DNA from: Bacteroidia bacterium | GTDB lineage: Bacteria > Bacteroidota > Bacteroidia > Bacteroidales > Azobacteroidaceae | Assembly (NCBI GenBank): GCA_025999115.1 | Contig: BNWW01000056.1 | Coordinates: 1-11,298 of the forward strand | Direction of reading: 5' to 3' | DNA: 11,298 bases | Shown here: positions 1 through 8,289 of the stretch, piece after piece | Position numbering within the stretch: position 1 is the first letter of the stretch | How the letters are laid out: every line of letters starts with the position of its first letter | Notes under the pieces: model-generated | Seen by the model: the letters and a program-made list of their open reading frames with translations, nothing else | Told to the model about the DNA's origin: nothing | Database searches by the model: none | Translations under genes and position numbers: made by a program

Positions 1-1281
1 TCAAGTACATCGTTTCTCCAAATCACAATATCCATGAATACGGAACTTAATTATGATTTTGTGAGTGTTTATAGTGTTGATAATGATTGGAATGTTATAT
101 CTACGGACTTTCATGCTTCGGGAAGCCGGACAGACAATATAGTCCCGTCTATCCCAAATGGGAAAGCGGTCATTCGTTTTACAAGCGATGGCAGTATTTG
201 CGGAACGAATGGATACAGCGGGTTCGATGCTGCTTTTGATTTATCCTCTAATGCAACAACGGGTTCGTATGTATCGGGAAATTCGTATGTAGCAGGTTCT
301 TTACAAGTAGGCACTTCTCCCGGTAGTCAAAATTTTGGGGTAACCGGCAACAGCGTTTTTAATGGAAAAATCGGTATTGGCACCTCCACACTGACCAAAC
401 AATTAAATGTTAATGGGGATTCGTATTTTAACGGCAATGTGGGCATTGGTACAAGCAGTCCCCAAGCCAAATTAGACATCGGCAGCACAACTGCGAATGA
501 AACCAAAGCCATTTTAGCCCGCTTGTCGGAAGGCGGCCCCACCAGCCATTTGAGTGTAAAGTCCTACGATTCGCAACCGACCTTCTGTAAGACGTTTGCA
601 ATTGAACATAAATTTTACAATGTTCTTAATAGCGCTATTAATTTTCACAGGGGTAATGGGGCTGATGACGGTTTTATTACGTTTGATACTTTCGGCAGCC
701 AGCGTGCCAAATTATATCAAGGCGGTCTGGAAGTAAACGGAGCAATAAAAACTACCGGCGAAGCCCGTCTATCCGGTACGGGATCTGAAGGCAGTCCACT
801 CATTCTTCATAATACATCAAAAACACAAACCGGCCAAGCAAATGAATGGAAAATTTTCAATATGACCGGCGTATATGGCAACAGCCTTCAATTCTGGTCG
901 TATGACCCCAATCTTGATTGTAGCAACAATGGCTGTAATAACCGCTTTACGATTAACGATAACGGTAATGTGGGAATTGGAACAGCAAATCCCCAAAACA
1001 AATTAGACGTCAATGGCATTATCCGCGCCAAAGAAGTAAAAATCGAAACCGAATGGGCAGATTTTGTTTTCCAAGATGATTACCGCCTACCCACTTTAAC
1101 AGAAGTAAAAAATCACATTGAAGCGAATAAGCATTTGCCGGGCATTCCCGCCGAAAAGGAAGTAAAACAAAACGGAGTGAATTTAGGCGAGATGCAAATA
1201 AAACTGCTCCAAAAAATCGAAGAACTAACCTTATACATCATCGATTTGGAAACCCGCATTCATCAACTCGAAACAAAGTAA
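1..1281 (+). CDS. Fibre-like repeat protein with Bacteroidota 'ADFVF...HLPGIP' C-terminal domain (5' partial)
   Basis: The frame is open to base 1 with no stop. The first ATG in the window (base 34) has no good start context, so I read this as the 3' part of a longer gene. Counting from that ATG, the protein has three G-I-G-T motifs followed by a K/Q-L-[DN]-[VI] strand at about residues 112-126, 135-149 and 312-326, alternating with 'NG' turns. Such repeats are typical of elongated, often trimeric fibre or adhesin shafts. Residues ~334-384 (key words WADFVF, DDYRLPTL, HLPGIP, NGVNLGEMQ) form a C-terminal domain common in Bacteroidota fibre-like proteins. Residues ~385-415 are a Leu/Ile/Glu-rich helix that probably forms a coiled coil and oligomerises the fibre. 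I see no S74 endosialidase-chaperone signature. It lies 13 bases upstream of the T9SS-domain gene and probably shares its transcript. A role in surface attachment or in presenting the Rhs protein is inference; the family assignment by motif is fairly secure. Confidence 0.5.
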   Translation, partial: SSTSFLQITISMNTELNYDFVSVYSVDNDWNVISTDFHASGSRTDNIVPSIPNGKAVIRFTSDGSICGTNGYSGFDAAFDLSSNATTGSYVSGNSYVAGSLQVGTSPGSQNFGVTGNSVFNGKIGIGTSTLTKQLNVNGDSYFNGNVGIGTSSPQAKLDIGSTTANETKAILARLSEGGPTSHLSVKSYDSQPTFCKTFAIEHKFYNVLNSAINFHRGNGADDGFITFDTFGSQRAKLYQGGLEVNGAIKTTGEARLSGTGSEGSPLILHNTSKTQTGQANEWKIFNMTGVYGNSLQFWSYDPNLDCSNNGCNNRFTINDNGNVGIGTANPQNKLDVNGIIRAKEVKIETEWADFVFQDDYRLPTLTEVKNHIEANKHLPGIPAEKEVKQNGVNLGEMQIKLLQKIEELTLYIIDLETRIHQLETK

Positions 1282-1289
1282 AAGGAGGT
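1281..1289 (+). promoter_or_regulatory. Strong Shine-Dalgarno site before the T9SS-domain gene
   Basis: The sequence AAAGGAGGT begins in the stop codon of the fibre gene and ends six bases before the ATG at 1295 (counted from the last G of the AAGGAGG core). It fixes that start. It is notable because Bacteroidota genes usually lack such sites, and none of the other gene starts in this window has one. Confidence 0.5.
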
Positions 1290-1292
1290 AAC

Positions 1293-1311
1293 CCATGAAA
1301 CGCATATTCCT
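1293..1311 (+). repeat. 19-base direct repeat, copy 1
   Basis: The 19 bases from CC before the ATG through the codons for M-K-R-I-F are identical to bases 1732-1750 at the start of the Rhs gene. The identity stops abruptly after the fifth codon, although both genes go on to encode signal peptides. This suggests local duplication or recombination of the start region. Confidence 0.5.
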
Positions 1312-1729
1312 GATATTCTTTTTAACGAGCGGTTTGTTTATCTCTGACCTACCGGCGCAAGATTCCGTTTCGTTTACCTACGATTTAGCAGGCAACCGTA
1401 TTTCCCGCATCATTGTTTTCGATACTTCATACGCCCCTGCCATGCACGACGACGACGAAGCCACCGCCTATACCGAAGTTTTATCGGAAATAACCATCCA
1501 TATTTATCCAAATCCGACGGAAGGTTTATTACGGATAAATATCGAAAATGCGCCGTCTGGTGAAACGGTTCAAATCGCCGTTTTCGACTCTTCCGGACAG
1601 TTGGTTCTCAAAAAAGAACGTCAGCCGGCTATTACGGAAATTGATTTAGGCGGCCAACCGGCCGGAATTTATCTGTTGAAAATTCAAACCGGCGAAAAAG
1701 CCACCGAATGGAAAATCATTAAAAAGTAA
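1295..1729 (+). CDS. Small secreted protein with YD motif and T9SS type A sorting domain
   Basis: A 144-residue exported protein. Residues 1-21 (KR followed by a hydrophobic stretch, ending near 'LPAQ') form a Sec signal peptide. The mature start carries F-T-Y-D-L-A-G-N-R at residues 27-35, the same pattern as an Rhs YD repeat. An acidic linker (HDDDEA, 51-56) leads to a C-terminal domain at ~66-144. This domain has I-Y-P-N-P-T-E-G (70-77), a central V-F-D-S-S-G-Q strand (96-102), P-A-G-I-Y-L-L-K-I (122-130) and the final W-K-I-I-K-K. That is the layout of T9SS type A sorting domains, which direct proteins across the outer membrane for surface anchoring or release. Almost nothing besides the YD motif and the sorting domain remains in the mature protein. 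The gene sits between the fibre gene and the Rhs gene, four bases from the latter, so an accessory role in Rhs export or docking is plausible but unproven. Confidence 0.5.
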   Translation: MKRIFLIFFLTSGLFISDLPAQDSVSFTYDLAGNRISRIIVFDTSYAPAMHDDDEATAYTEVLSEITIHIYPNPTEGLLRINIENAPSGETVQIAVFDSSGQLVLKKERQPAITEIDLGGQPAGIYLLKIQTGEKATEWKIIKK

Positions 1730-1731
1730 CA

Positions 1732-1750
1732 CCATGAAACGCATATTCCT
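1732..1750 (+). repeat. 19-base direct repeat, copy 2
   Basis: This is the second perfect copy of the 19 bases at 1293-1311. It covers the two bases before the ATG and the first codons of the Rhs gene. The Shine-Dalgarno site of the first copy is not part of the repeat and is absent here, so the Rhs start probably relies on translational coupling from the gene that ends four bases earlier. Confidence 0.5.
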
Positions 1751-4700
1751 CCTCACAGTCGTAACCATTGCAAGTTCGGCCTTGTTTTCGCAAACGCATG
1801 AAGCTGAAACGTGGCAATTATCCTCACAGGAAAGCGGAAACAAAAATTACGTTGCCCGCGAATCAATACGCTTGCAGCCGGGATTTCATTATACGGCCGG
1901 TTCGGGACAAACGTTCCGCGCATCCATTGACCCGCGTTTGGTTTTTGCTCCGACGGCAAACACGTATGCTTTGCCGGACGGAACGATTACCGATGATCCG
2001 GCGGAAGGAGGAGTTGTAGGAGCGATTCCGGGACAATTTGCAGTTAGCCCGACCGGAGCGGCTACTTATACCGTGCCGATTGAAGCGCCGATGGGGATTA
2101 ATGGGATGCAGCCGAATATTGCTTTGGTGTATAATAGTCAGAGTGGCAACGGGATTGCCGGTTGGGGATGGAATATCAGCGGTATTTCCGCAATAGGAAT
2201 TACTTCAAAAAATATTTTCAGTGATGATGCAATCCATGGTGTTAATTTAACCGGTGCGCTTCATTTACAAAAATTCACAATGGATGGAAATACCCTGATA
2301 CTCACCAACGGCACAACCGGAACCAAAACCTACATAACCGAAAATAAAAGCTATCTGCAAATCATCCACGACAATACAAAATTCATAATTACCGCCAAAG
2401 ACGGGTCAATAATGGAATATGCCCAACAGATAATTCCCCATAAAATAGCAACCGGTCAATCCAATGCCCAAGCCTTTCAATGGCTGCTTACCAAAGTGAA
2501 AGACGTAAACGGCAATTATATCACATACAATTACATATCGAATGATGCCGGCACTCAAACCGTCTTGGATAATATTGAATATACAGGAACGGACAGTCTT
2601 ACCGCCACGCTAAAAGTGCAGTTTGAATATGAATCCAAAACCGTTACCAAAAAACAATACATCTGCGGATATTACCTCGAAGATTATTATTTGCTGAAAA
2701 ACATGATTGTAAGTTCCAATTCGGTTCAATTACGCAAATACGAACTAACCCATAATTATTCGGATGAAAAATATTTTCTGACTGATATTTCTTTAATTGG
2801 CGAAAATAACGAGCGGTTGAATGCTACAACAATGGAATGGGGAGAAAAGAATGATTCTATTTTGGTAAATACAGCTACGATTAATAATCCGTCTTACTCT
2901 TTTTCAGAAGTAACACGTAGAGCGTTTACTGCGAGCGACATTAATGGAGATGGCATTGCTGATTTAATGGAATTTTTTAATAGAAAGCTTTCTTATAATC
3001 CGGGAGGGACTGTTGTTTGTGCCGATGGTTATTGTTATAAAGATTATATTCAAATCAATAAACTCAATATAAATAATGATACGATCGAATATGGCCAAAT
3101 CTTATCAAGTCAATCAATAGGCGCATCATTTGATCATAATGGTTTTAAAAATATAGATGGCAATCCTTATTTGGTAAGTTTTACCGGTAATCAAAAGAAA
3201 AGGATTGTCGTACCCAAGTATTTTGAGAATGACGACCCTTATATAAAAGAGGTTACACTTCTTGACGCAGCAAGAGGAGAGGCAGGAGGGATAGCAGCAC
3301 TTCCCTTAAACCTTTCCTCCCAATTACCCGCCATGGTTACCGGCGATATTAATAACGACGGCATTGACGAAATCATTATTATAGAAAAGGTTTCGTCGTT
3401 ATTAATAACAGACGAAATAACAAATCAATCAATCTTTGTTCAGGGAGGGGGCGCTTCCGTTATTTACACAAAAAAGAATAATTTTACAACCGAATATTTT
3501 ACATCACCAGACCAGTTTATTGTGGATTCTCTACCTTTTAACCCCGGAGGCAATTTTTTATTATTATGCCCCAAAGTCAAAGAAGCCTTTTTATTCGATT
3601 TCAATGCCGACGGCTTAAAAGATCTATTCCTGCTTACTTCTCTTGGCGGTATTATGCTGAAAAACAACGGTGGCGAAAAAGGCGCAGACGGTATTGTTCA
3701 CGTTTCCTTTACCCAATTATCCGATACTTATACTTCTTTGGCGCTCAATGATACCGAATCCGCAATGAAAAGCGGCGATTTCAACGGCGACGGCTTATTG
3801 GATTTTCTTCGATACAATGGCGAAAACGGTTTTACAATTCATTACGGCAACGGTAATTTCGGATTTACAAGCAGTTCCGTTTCCGGAATTTCATTGGTTG
3901 AAGATACCTGCAATGGCGCGCGAGAAAATACAAGGAACGATAGCCGCGACGATTATATTATTTTTGATTTTAATCACGACGGCAAATCCGATTTAATTGT
4001 CATTGATGCCAATTACCATGAAGAATGTGGCGGTATATTTTGTCTAAATCCATGGTGCGCCTACGATAATACAACCATTAAATGGTATGCCTCCACCGGC
4101 ACTGGATTTTCCCTTGCCAAATCGGTTACCTCAACCAATCAAGATTACTATTTTAAAGGTTATGCTACCGTAGGCGATTTCGATGGCGACGGATACGAAG
4201 ACTTATTTTCTTACGGTTCAAATCTATATACCGGCAACGCAAAATCGGATAACGGTTATTTCTATACCTCTTTCAATACCAACTTTGAAGCTCATCAAGT
4301 AAAATCCATTACCGACGGAATGGGAAATACGACCGAAATAGCCTACCAACCTCTGACTTTTGCAAAAAAACCGGATGGAACTGATTTTTACACCAAAGGA
4401 ACAACGGCTGTTTATCCGGTTGCCGACCTGCAAGTCCCTTTCAATTGCGTGCGGGAAGTAACCAACAACTCGTTCCCAACCGGATATTCTTATTCTAATG
4501 CCAAAGTACAACTTACCGGCAAAGGTTTTTTGGGATTTACCGGTTATACCGCGCAAAATTTGACCGACAGCACAAAAACGGTTTCAACTACGGAGATGAA
4601 TTATGAATATTGTTTACCGGATAAACAAAAATCACAAGTTATCGCTGCAAATAATATGGTTGTCGCTGCCACCGAAAGTCAGTTTACCAACTCCAAATCG

Positions 4701-7700
4701 GGGAAAGTATATACTTCATTGCCTTCCAAAACCATTGAAATCAATTGTCTGGCCGATTCCTTGACCAAAACGACGGAATATTTGATGTATGATGCTTACG
4801 GGAATTTACTCAAATACAAAGCCACACAAGGCAATCTAATCGAAAAAGACAGCATTACCTACATTCAAAAAGGTTCGTGGTGCCTGAATAAACCGCAAAC
4901 CATTACGAAAATAAGGACATACAATAACCTGTCGGATACCATACAAACCGCTTACGCTTACGACAATAAAGGAAACTTAACCTCCGAAACTCTTTTTCCA
5001 AACAATAACGCTCATAAAGTAATCACTCAATATTCTAATTTTGATGCTTTCGGACATCCGCGAACAGTCAGTGTAAAAGCAAAAGACAAAAACAGTACTG
5101 AGCAAACTCGCACGACCTCTCAAACTTATACACCTTCCGGCCGTTTTGTAGCTACAAAAACCAATGTACTGGGTGAAATTACCACTTACCATTGGAACGA
5201 AACCCGCGGCCTGCTCGATTACGAAACCGATCACTATGGCCGGACAACCCACTACACTTACGATTCATGGGGCAGCCTGAAGGAAACCCGTTTCCCCGAC
5301 GGCGCCCGCCATGTTCAATCCTTACAATGGGCAGGCAATACAAGCGGCAAACCCGCCGGCGCCAAATATTACGCTTACAGTGAATCTTCAGGCAACGCTC
5401 CGGCAATTGTCTGGTTCAACAACCTGGGACGCGAAATCCGCAAAGACACGCGCGGATTAAACAATCTAAAAACTTGCGTTACAACCGAATATTATACATC
5501 CGGCAAGAACAAAGGCCGCCTGCATCGCATATCCGAACCTTATTTTGAAAGCGCCGGCAATTCCATGATGTACGCGGCTACTTATCTTTACGACAAACTC
5601 GGTCGCGATTCCATCGTTACAACGCCGATGGGACAAACAAGAACCGGTTACAATGGTTTATCTACGACCCTAATCACACCCGAAGGCACAAAAACAACTG
5701 TTCTGAATACTTCGGGCTTCCTTGCCCACAGTATAGTAAACGGCGATACGGTAAGCTACGCCTATTATCCGAATGGTTTGACAAAAACCGCTACGCCAAA
5801 AAATGGAACTGCACTTGCCATGGAATACGACCTGCACGGTAATCGCACTAAACTCATTGACCCCGATGCCGGCGAAATCCTGACCCGCTACAACGGTTTC
5901 GGCGAATTAGTCGAAGAAAAACAAAAAATCCACAACGCCAGTTACATTACCACCTCTTACAATTATGCGCCGGCGACCGGCCTGCTGAATACATCCGTGC
6001 GAAACAGCGAAACAAAAACTTACACTTACGATACCAATTCAGGACATCCCGGCCGGCTCCGCTCCATCGAAATAACAGGCAAGCACAAACAGACTTTTTC
6101 ATACGACGATTTAAGCCGGGTAATTGATATGAAGGACGAACTCGACGGAAAAACCTTCCATCATCAAACCGAATACGACGTTTTCGGGCGGATAAAAAAA
6201 GAAATTTATCCGACAGGTTATTATGCCGTAAATCATTACGACAAAAACGGTTTTTTAACAAAAATAACCGATTCCGCCAACCGGCACATCTGGGAAGCAA
6301 CCGCCGCCAACGCCCGTGGCCAAATTACCCACGAAAAAAAGAGCAACCAAATAACCGATTACTACTACGACTCCCGCGGATTACCAAGCTATGTTTTTTC
6401 CAATGGCGGATTAGATAATATGTATGAGTTCGACACCAAAGGAAATCAGGTTTTCCGTGATAATTACACCTTTACGCCCCAAACGGAATCCTTTGTGTAC
6501 GACAACAAAAACCGGTTGACCGACTGGCTTATCAACGACAATGTCAACCACAGTATGACTTATGGCTCACAAGGCAATATTGAAACCAAAACCGATTTAG
6601 GCGATTACACAATGAATTACGGAGCCAATGGCAAGCCGCATGCATTAACTTCTATTAACGGTTTCCCGGATAATTTTCCAAATTCCAACCTCTCCATTAC
6701 CTATACCAATTTCAAAAAAGTAAAAACGCTTTCGGAAGACAATAAATTCTATGAAATCAGTTACGGTGTGGACGAACAGCGAATAAAATCAGTCTATAAA
6801 CTCAATAATGCCGTCAAAAAAACACGCTATTATCTCGGCGATTACGAAGAAGAAATTGATGCGCTTGGTAATACAAGAAAAATCCACTATCTTCGCGGTG
6901 CAATCCTGATACAAAACAACGGCACAGACAGTCTGTTGTACTGTTACAACGATTTGCAGGGTTCTTTGACAGCATTGACTTCCGAAAACGGCAATATCGT
7001 AGAGCGTTATGCTTACGACCCGTGGGGCAACCGGCGCAATCCCGATAATTGGGAAGAAGCCGATACGCGAACATCATTCCTTATTAACCGCGGTTATACG
7101 ATGCACGAGCATATCGACGAGTTTGGTCTTATCAATATGAACGGGCGGATGTATGATCCATTAACAGCGCAGTTTCTTAGTCCTGATCCATACGTGCAAT
7201 CACCCGATAACTGGCTGAATTATAACCGGTATGGGTATTGCCTGAATAATCCATTCAAATATACGGATCCCACAGGAGAATGGTTCGGTATAGACGATTT
7301 GTTAATTGCCGGAGCAGGATTTGTGATAGGTTATGTCGGACATGGATTATCAACTGGTAATTGGGGTTGGAACGCAGTTGCAGCCGGAGGTATGGGTGCC
7401 GGTATGGCATGGCTCGGATATAATACTGCCGGTCTGGCGACAGGTGCAATAACCAATGCAACGTGGAATCAGGTAGGAAGCATGGCAATTAATGCAGTTG
7501 CCAATCAAATCATGCCGCCAATGTATATTCCTCTCGGCGACCATTTTGGAATAGGGATATCTCCTGCTTTTGGGCTTGGTGCAAGCGGTCTGACTGGAGG
7601 ATTCAATATGACAGGTGTTTATACCAACGGGGATTTAAGCATTAGTGCAGGCATTGGTGCAGGAGATAATTACTGGGGATGGAATGATAGTGCAATGGAC

Positions 7701-8270
7701 ACAAGAACAGGTTATGGAGGCGGATACGGGCAAACCACCTACGGAAGTGCTGAAGTGATGGGGCAACAATTTAAACCGCAAAGAGTAGGTACTTATACTG
7801 CCTTCTTCAATCATAATTCATTTTCTATTTCCAACGATTTATGGGGAGATAAAGGAGACCGCCAGCGTACAAGTGCGGCAGAACTGACTATCGGAAAGTG
7901 GTCGGTTGGCACATATCTTTATACGAATGATGGGAGAAAAGCAAGTGCAGGTGCTCCTGACCTTACTGGTGGATTAGGATTAGATGATAGCCCAAATTGC
8001 ATACCACCTGCGCCTGTTGGACTAAAAAAGAGTGGAAAAAGAGAAACTTGGTGGAATGGACGTCCTTATTCGGCTCCTTTTTGGGTGGGATACCGCAATG
8101 GGAATCAAATAACCCGTGTAGGTTTCAGCCACCAGATCGTTCACAATCTGACGCAAAATATGGTACATAAATTTATGGATACACCCTATTACATGACTTA
8201 TGATGAATTCAGAACCGGAGGATATTTTTATACCGGATATCGCAATCCATTGTCTTTATGGGATCGTTAA
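1734..8270 (+). CDS. Giant SpvB/FG-GAP/TcdB-mid/Rhs polymorphic toxin with type 23-like C-terminal toxin domain
   Basis: A 2178-residue intact protein. Residues 1-20 are a Sec signal peptide (KRIFLL... ending near LFSQ). Residues ~27-66 (ARESIRLQPGFHYTAGS, then FRASI) resemble the short stacked-strand domain found in many Bacteroidota surface proteins. From ~98 there is an SpvB/TcaC-type domain (SPTGAATYTVPIEAP, NIALVYNSQSGNGIAGWGWNISG). Six D-x-[ND]-x-D-G-x-x-[DE] Ca-binding FG-GAP/VCBS loops begin at residues 402, 538, 622, 682, 745 and 815. A TcdB-mid-like part follows at ~854-940 (DGMGNTTEIAY; GKGFLGFTGY). About 17 YD-type repeats run from ~1000 to 1765. The Rhs core (~1718-1850) includes Y-A-Y-D-P-W-G-N-R and ends P-F-K-Y-T-D-P-T-G-E-W at 1850. 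Family knowledge says such repeats build a hollow beta shell around the toxin. Residues 1851-2178 are the variable tip, described separately. There is no T9SS sorting domain, so how it leaves the cell beyond Sec is not shown. The Rhs assignment is very secure; the target and exact toxic activity are not known. Confidence 0.5.
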   Translation: MKRIFLLTVVTIASSALFSQTHEAETWQLSSQESGNKNYVARESIRLQPGFHYTAGSGQTFRASIDPRLVFAPTANTYALPDGTITDDPAEGGVVGAIPGQFAVSPTGAATYTVPIEAPMGINGMQPNIALVYNSQSGNGIAGWGWNISGISAIGITSKNIFSDDAIHGVNLTGALHLQKFTMDGNTLILTNGTTGTKTYITENKSYLQIIHDNTKFIITAKDGSIMEYAQQIIPHKIATGQSNAQAFQWLLTKVKDVNGNYITYNYISNDAGTQTVLDNIEYTGTDSLTATLKVQFEYESKTVTKKQYICGYYLEDYYLLKNMIVSSNSVQLRKYELTHNYSDEKYFLTDISLIGENNERLNATTMEWGEKNDSILVNTATINNPSYSFSEVTRRAFTASDINGDGIADLMEFFNRKLSYNPGGTVVCADGYCYKDYIQINKLNINNDTIEYGQILSSQSIGASFDHNGFKNIDGNPYLVSFTGNQKKRIVVPKYFENDDPYIKEVTLLDAARGEAGGIAALPLNLSSQLPAMVTGDINNDGIDEIIIIEKVSSLLITDEITNQSIFVQGGGASVIYTKKNNFTTEYFTSPDQFIVDSLPFNPGGNFLLLCPKVKEAFLFDFNADGLKDLFLLTSLGGIMLKNNGGEKGADGIVHVSFTQLSDTYTSLALNDTESAMKSGDFNGDGLLDFLRYNGENGFTIHYGNGNFGFTSSSVSGISLVEDTCNGARENTRNDSRDDYIIFDFNHDGKSDLIVIDANYHEECGGIFCLNPWCAYDNTTIKWYASTGTGFSLAKSVTSTNQDYYFKGYATVGDFDGDGYEDLFSYGSNLYTGNAKSDNGYFYTSFNTNFEAHQVKSITDGMGNTTEIAYQPLTFAKKPDGTDFYTKGTTAVYPVADLQVPFNCVREVTNNSFPTGYSYSNAKVQLTGKGFLGFTGYTAQNLTDSTKTVSTTEMNYEYCLPDKQKSQVIAANNMVVAATESQFTNSKSGKVYTSLPSKTIEINCLADSLTKTTEYLMYDAYGNLLKYKATQGNLIEKDSITYIQKGSWCLNKPQTITKIRTYNNLSDTIQTAYAYDNKGNLTSETLFPNNNAHKVITQYSNFDAFGHPRTVSVKAKDKNSTEQTRTTSQTYTPSGRFVATKTNVLGEITTYHWNETRGLLDYETDHYGRTTHYTYDSWGSLKETRFPDGARHVQSLQWAGNTSGKPAGAKYYAYSESSGNAPAIVWFNNLGREIRKDTRGLNNLKTCVTTEYYTSGKNKGRLHRISEPYFESAGNSMMYAATYLYDKLGRDSIVTTPMGQTRTGYNGLSTTLITPEGTKTTVLNTSGFLAHSIVNGDTVSYAYYPNGLTKTATPKNGTALAMEYDLHGNRTKLIDPDAGEILTRYNGFGELVEEKQKIHNASYITTSYNYAPATGLLNTSVRNSETKTYTYDTNSGHPGRLRSIEITGKHKQTFSYDDLSRVIDMKDELDGKTFHHQTEYDVFGRIKKEIYPTGYYAVNHYDKNGFLTKITDSANRHIWEATAANARGQITHEKKSNQITDYYYDSRGLPSYVFSNGGLDNMYEFDTKGNQVFRDNYTFTPQTESFVYDNKNRLTDWLINDNVNHSMTYGSQGNIETKTDLGDYTMNYGANGKPHALTSINGFPDNFPNSNLSITYTNFKKVKTLSEDNKFYEISYGVDEQRIKSVYKLNNAVKKTRYYLGDYEEEIDALGNTRKIHYLRGAILIQNNGTDSLLYCYNDLQGSLTALTSENGNIVERYAYDPWGNRRNPDNWEEADTRTSFLINRGYTMHEHIDEFGLINMNGRMYDPLTAQFLSPDPYVQSPDNWLNYNRYGYCLNNPFKYTDPTGEWFGIDDLLIAGAGFVIGYVGHGLSTGNWGWNAVAAGGMGAGMAWLGYNTAGLATGAITNATWNQVGSMAINAVANQIMPPMYIPLGDHFGIGISPAFGLGASGLTGGFNMTGVYTNGDLSISAGIGAGDNYWGWNDSAMDTRTGYGGGYGQTTYGSAEVMGQQFKPQRVGTYTAFFNHNSFSISNDLWGDKGDRQRTSAAELTIGKWSVGTYLYTNDGRKASAGAPDLTGGLGLDDSPNCIPPAPVGLKKSGKRETWWNGRPYSAPFWVGYRNGNQITRVGFSHQIVHNLTQNMVHKFMDTPYYMTYDEFRTGGYFYTGYRNPLSLWDR
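2936..4202 (+). other. Six FG-GAP/VCBS calcium-loop motifs within the Rhs protein
   Basis: Six copies of D-x-[ND]-x-D-G-x-x-[DE] begin at residues 402 (DINGDGIAD), 538 (DINNDGIDE), 622 (DFNADGLKD), 682 (DFNGDGLLD), 745 (DFNHDGKSD) and 815 (DFDGDGYED). The spacing is uneven: 136 and 84 residues, then 60 to 70. In FG-GAP proteins such loops bind Ca and the repeats form a beta-propeller. The long first interval contains Cys residues (VCADGYCYKD) and AT-richer DNA, and may be an inserted loop. Confidence 0.5.
7284..8267 (+). other. Variable C-terminal tip of the Rhs protein: glycine-rich pre-toxin segment plus polymorphic toxin type 23-like domain
   Basis: The tip follows the Rhs core end (DPTGEW, W1850) and covers residues 1851-2178. 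Residues ~1853-1930 are Gly/Ala-rich and hydrophobic (IDDLLIAGAGFVIGYVGHG and onward), like the linkers seen before many Rhs toxin domains; they might contact membrane. Residues ~1931-2178 are rich in beta-type patterns and contain GAGDNYWGWN, N-D-x-W-G-D-K-G-D-R-x-R-T-S-A-x-E (W at 2037, R at 2043 and 2045), S-A-P-F-W-V-G-Y, T-R-V-G-F-S-H (His 2133), L-T-Q-N-M-V-H-K (His 2145) and a final N-P-L-S-L-W. From memory this pattern matches the domain annotated as polymorphic toxin type 23, a predicted nuclease-type effector in Bacteroidota. I could not run a profile search, and the catalytic residues are not established. It could instead be a related uncharacterised toxin. Confidence 0.5.
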
Positions 8271-8289
8271 CAACTTAATTTTTAATTCG

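Noticed and set aside
34..36. ATG as the true start of the fibre-like gene
   Set aside because: No signal peptide follows it and the frame is open back to base 1, so it is probably an internal Met of a longer protein.
4224..4556. 110-codon minus-strand open frame inside the Rhs gene
   Set aside because: It lies opposite the TcdB-mid-like region, has no motif or start signal, and is explained by the G+C-rich codons of the plus strand.
5947..6300. 117-codon minus-strand open frame inside the Rhs gene
   Set aside because: It is rich in Arg and Cys with no recognisable domain, and lies opposite a strongly conserved YD-repeat region; it is a codon-bias shadow.
5000..7000. Periodic pattern considered as a CRISPR or tandem DNA repeat
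   Set aside because: The periodicity is at the protein level (YD repeats with divergent codons); there are no identical DNA repeats with spacers.
8200..8289. Upstream in-frame ATG that would lengthen the lipoprotein by 30 residues and overlap the Rhs gene
   Set aside because: The extra residues encode no signal and would bury the clear lipoprotein leader that begins at 8290; the overlap reads as the shadow of the Rhs 3' end.
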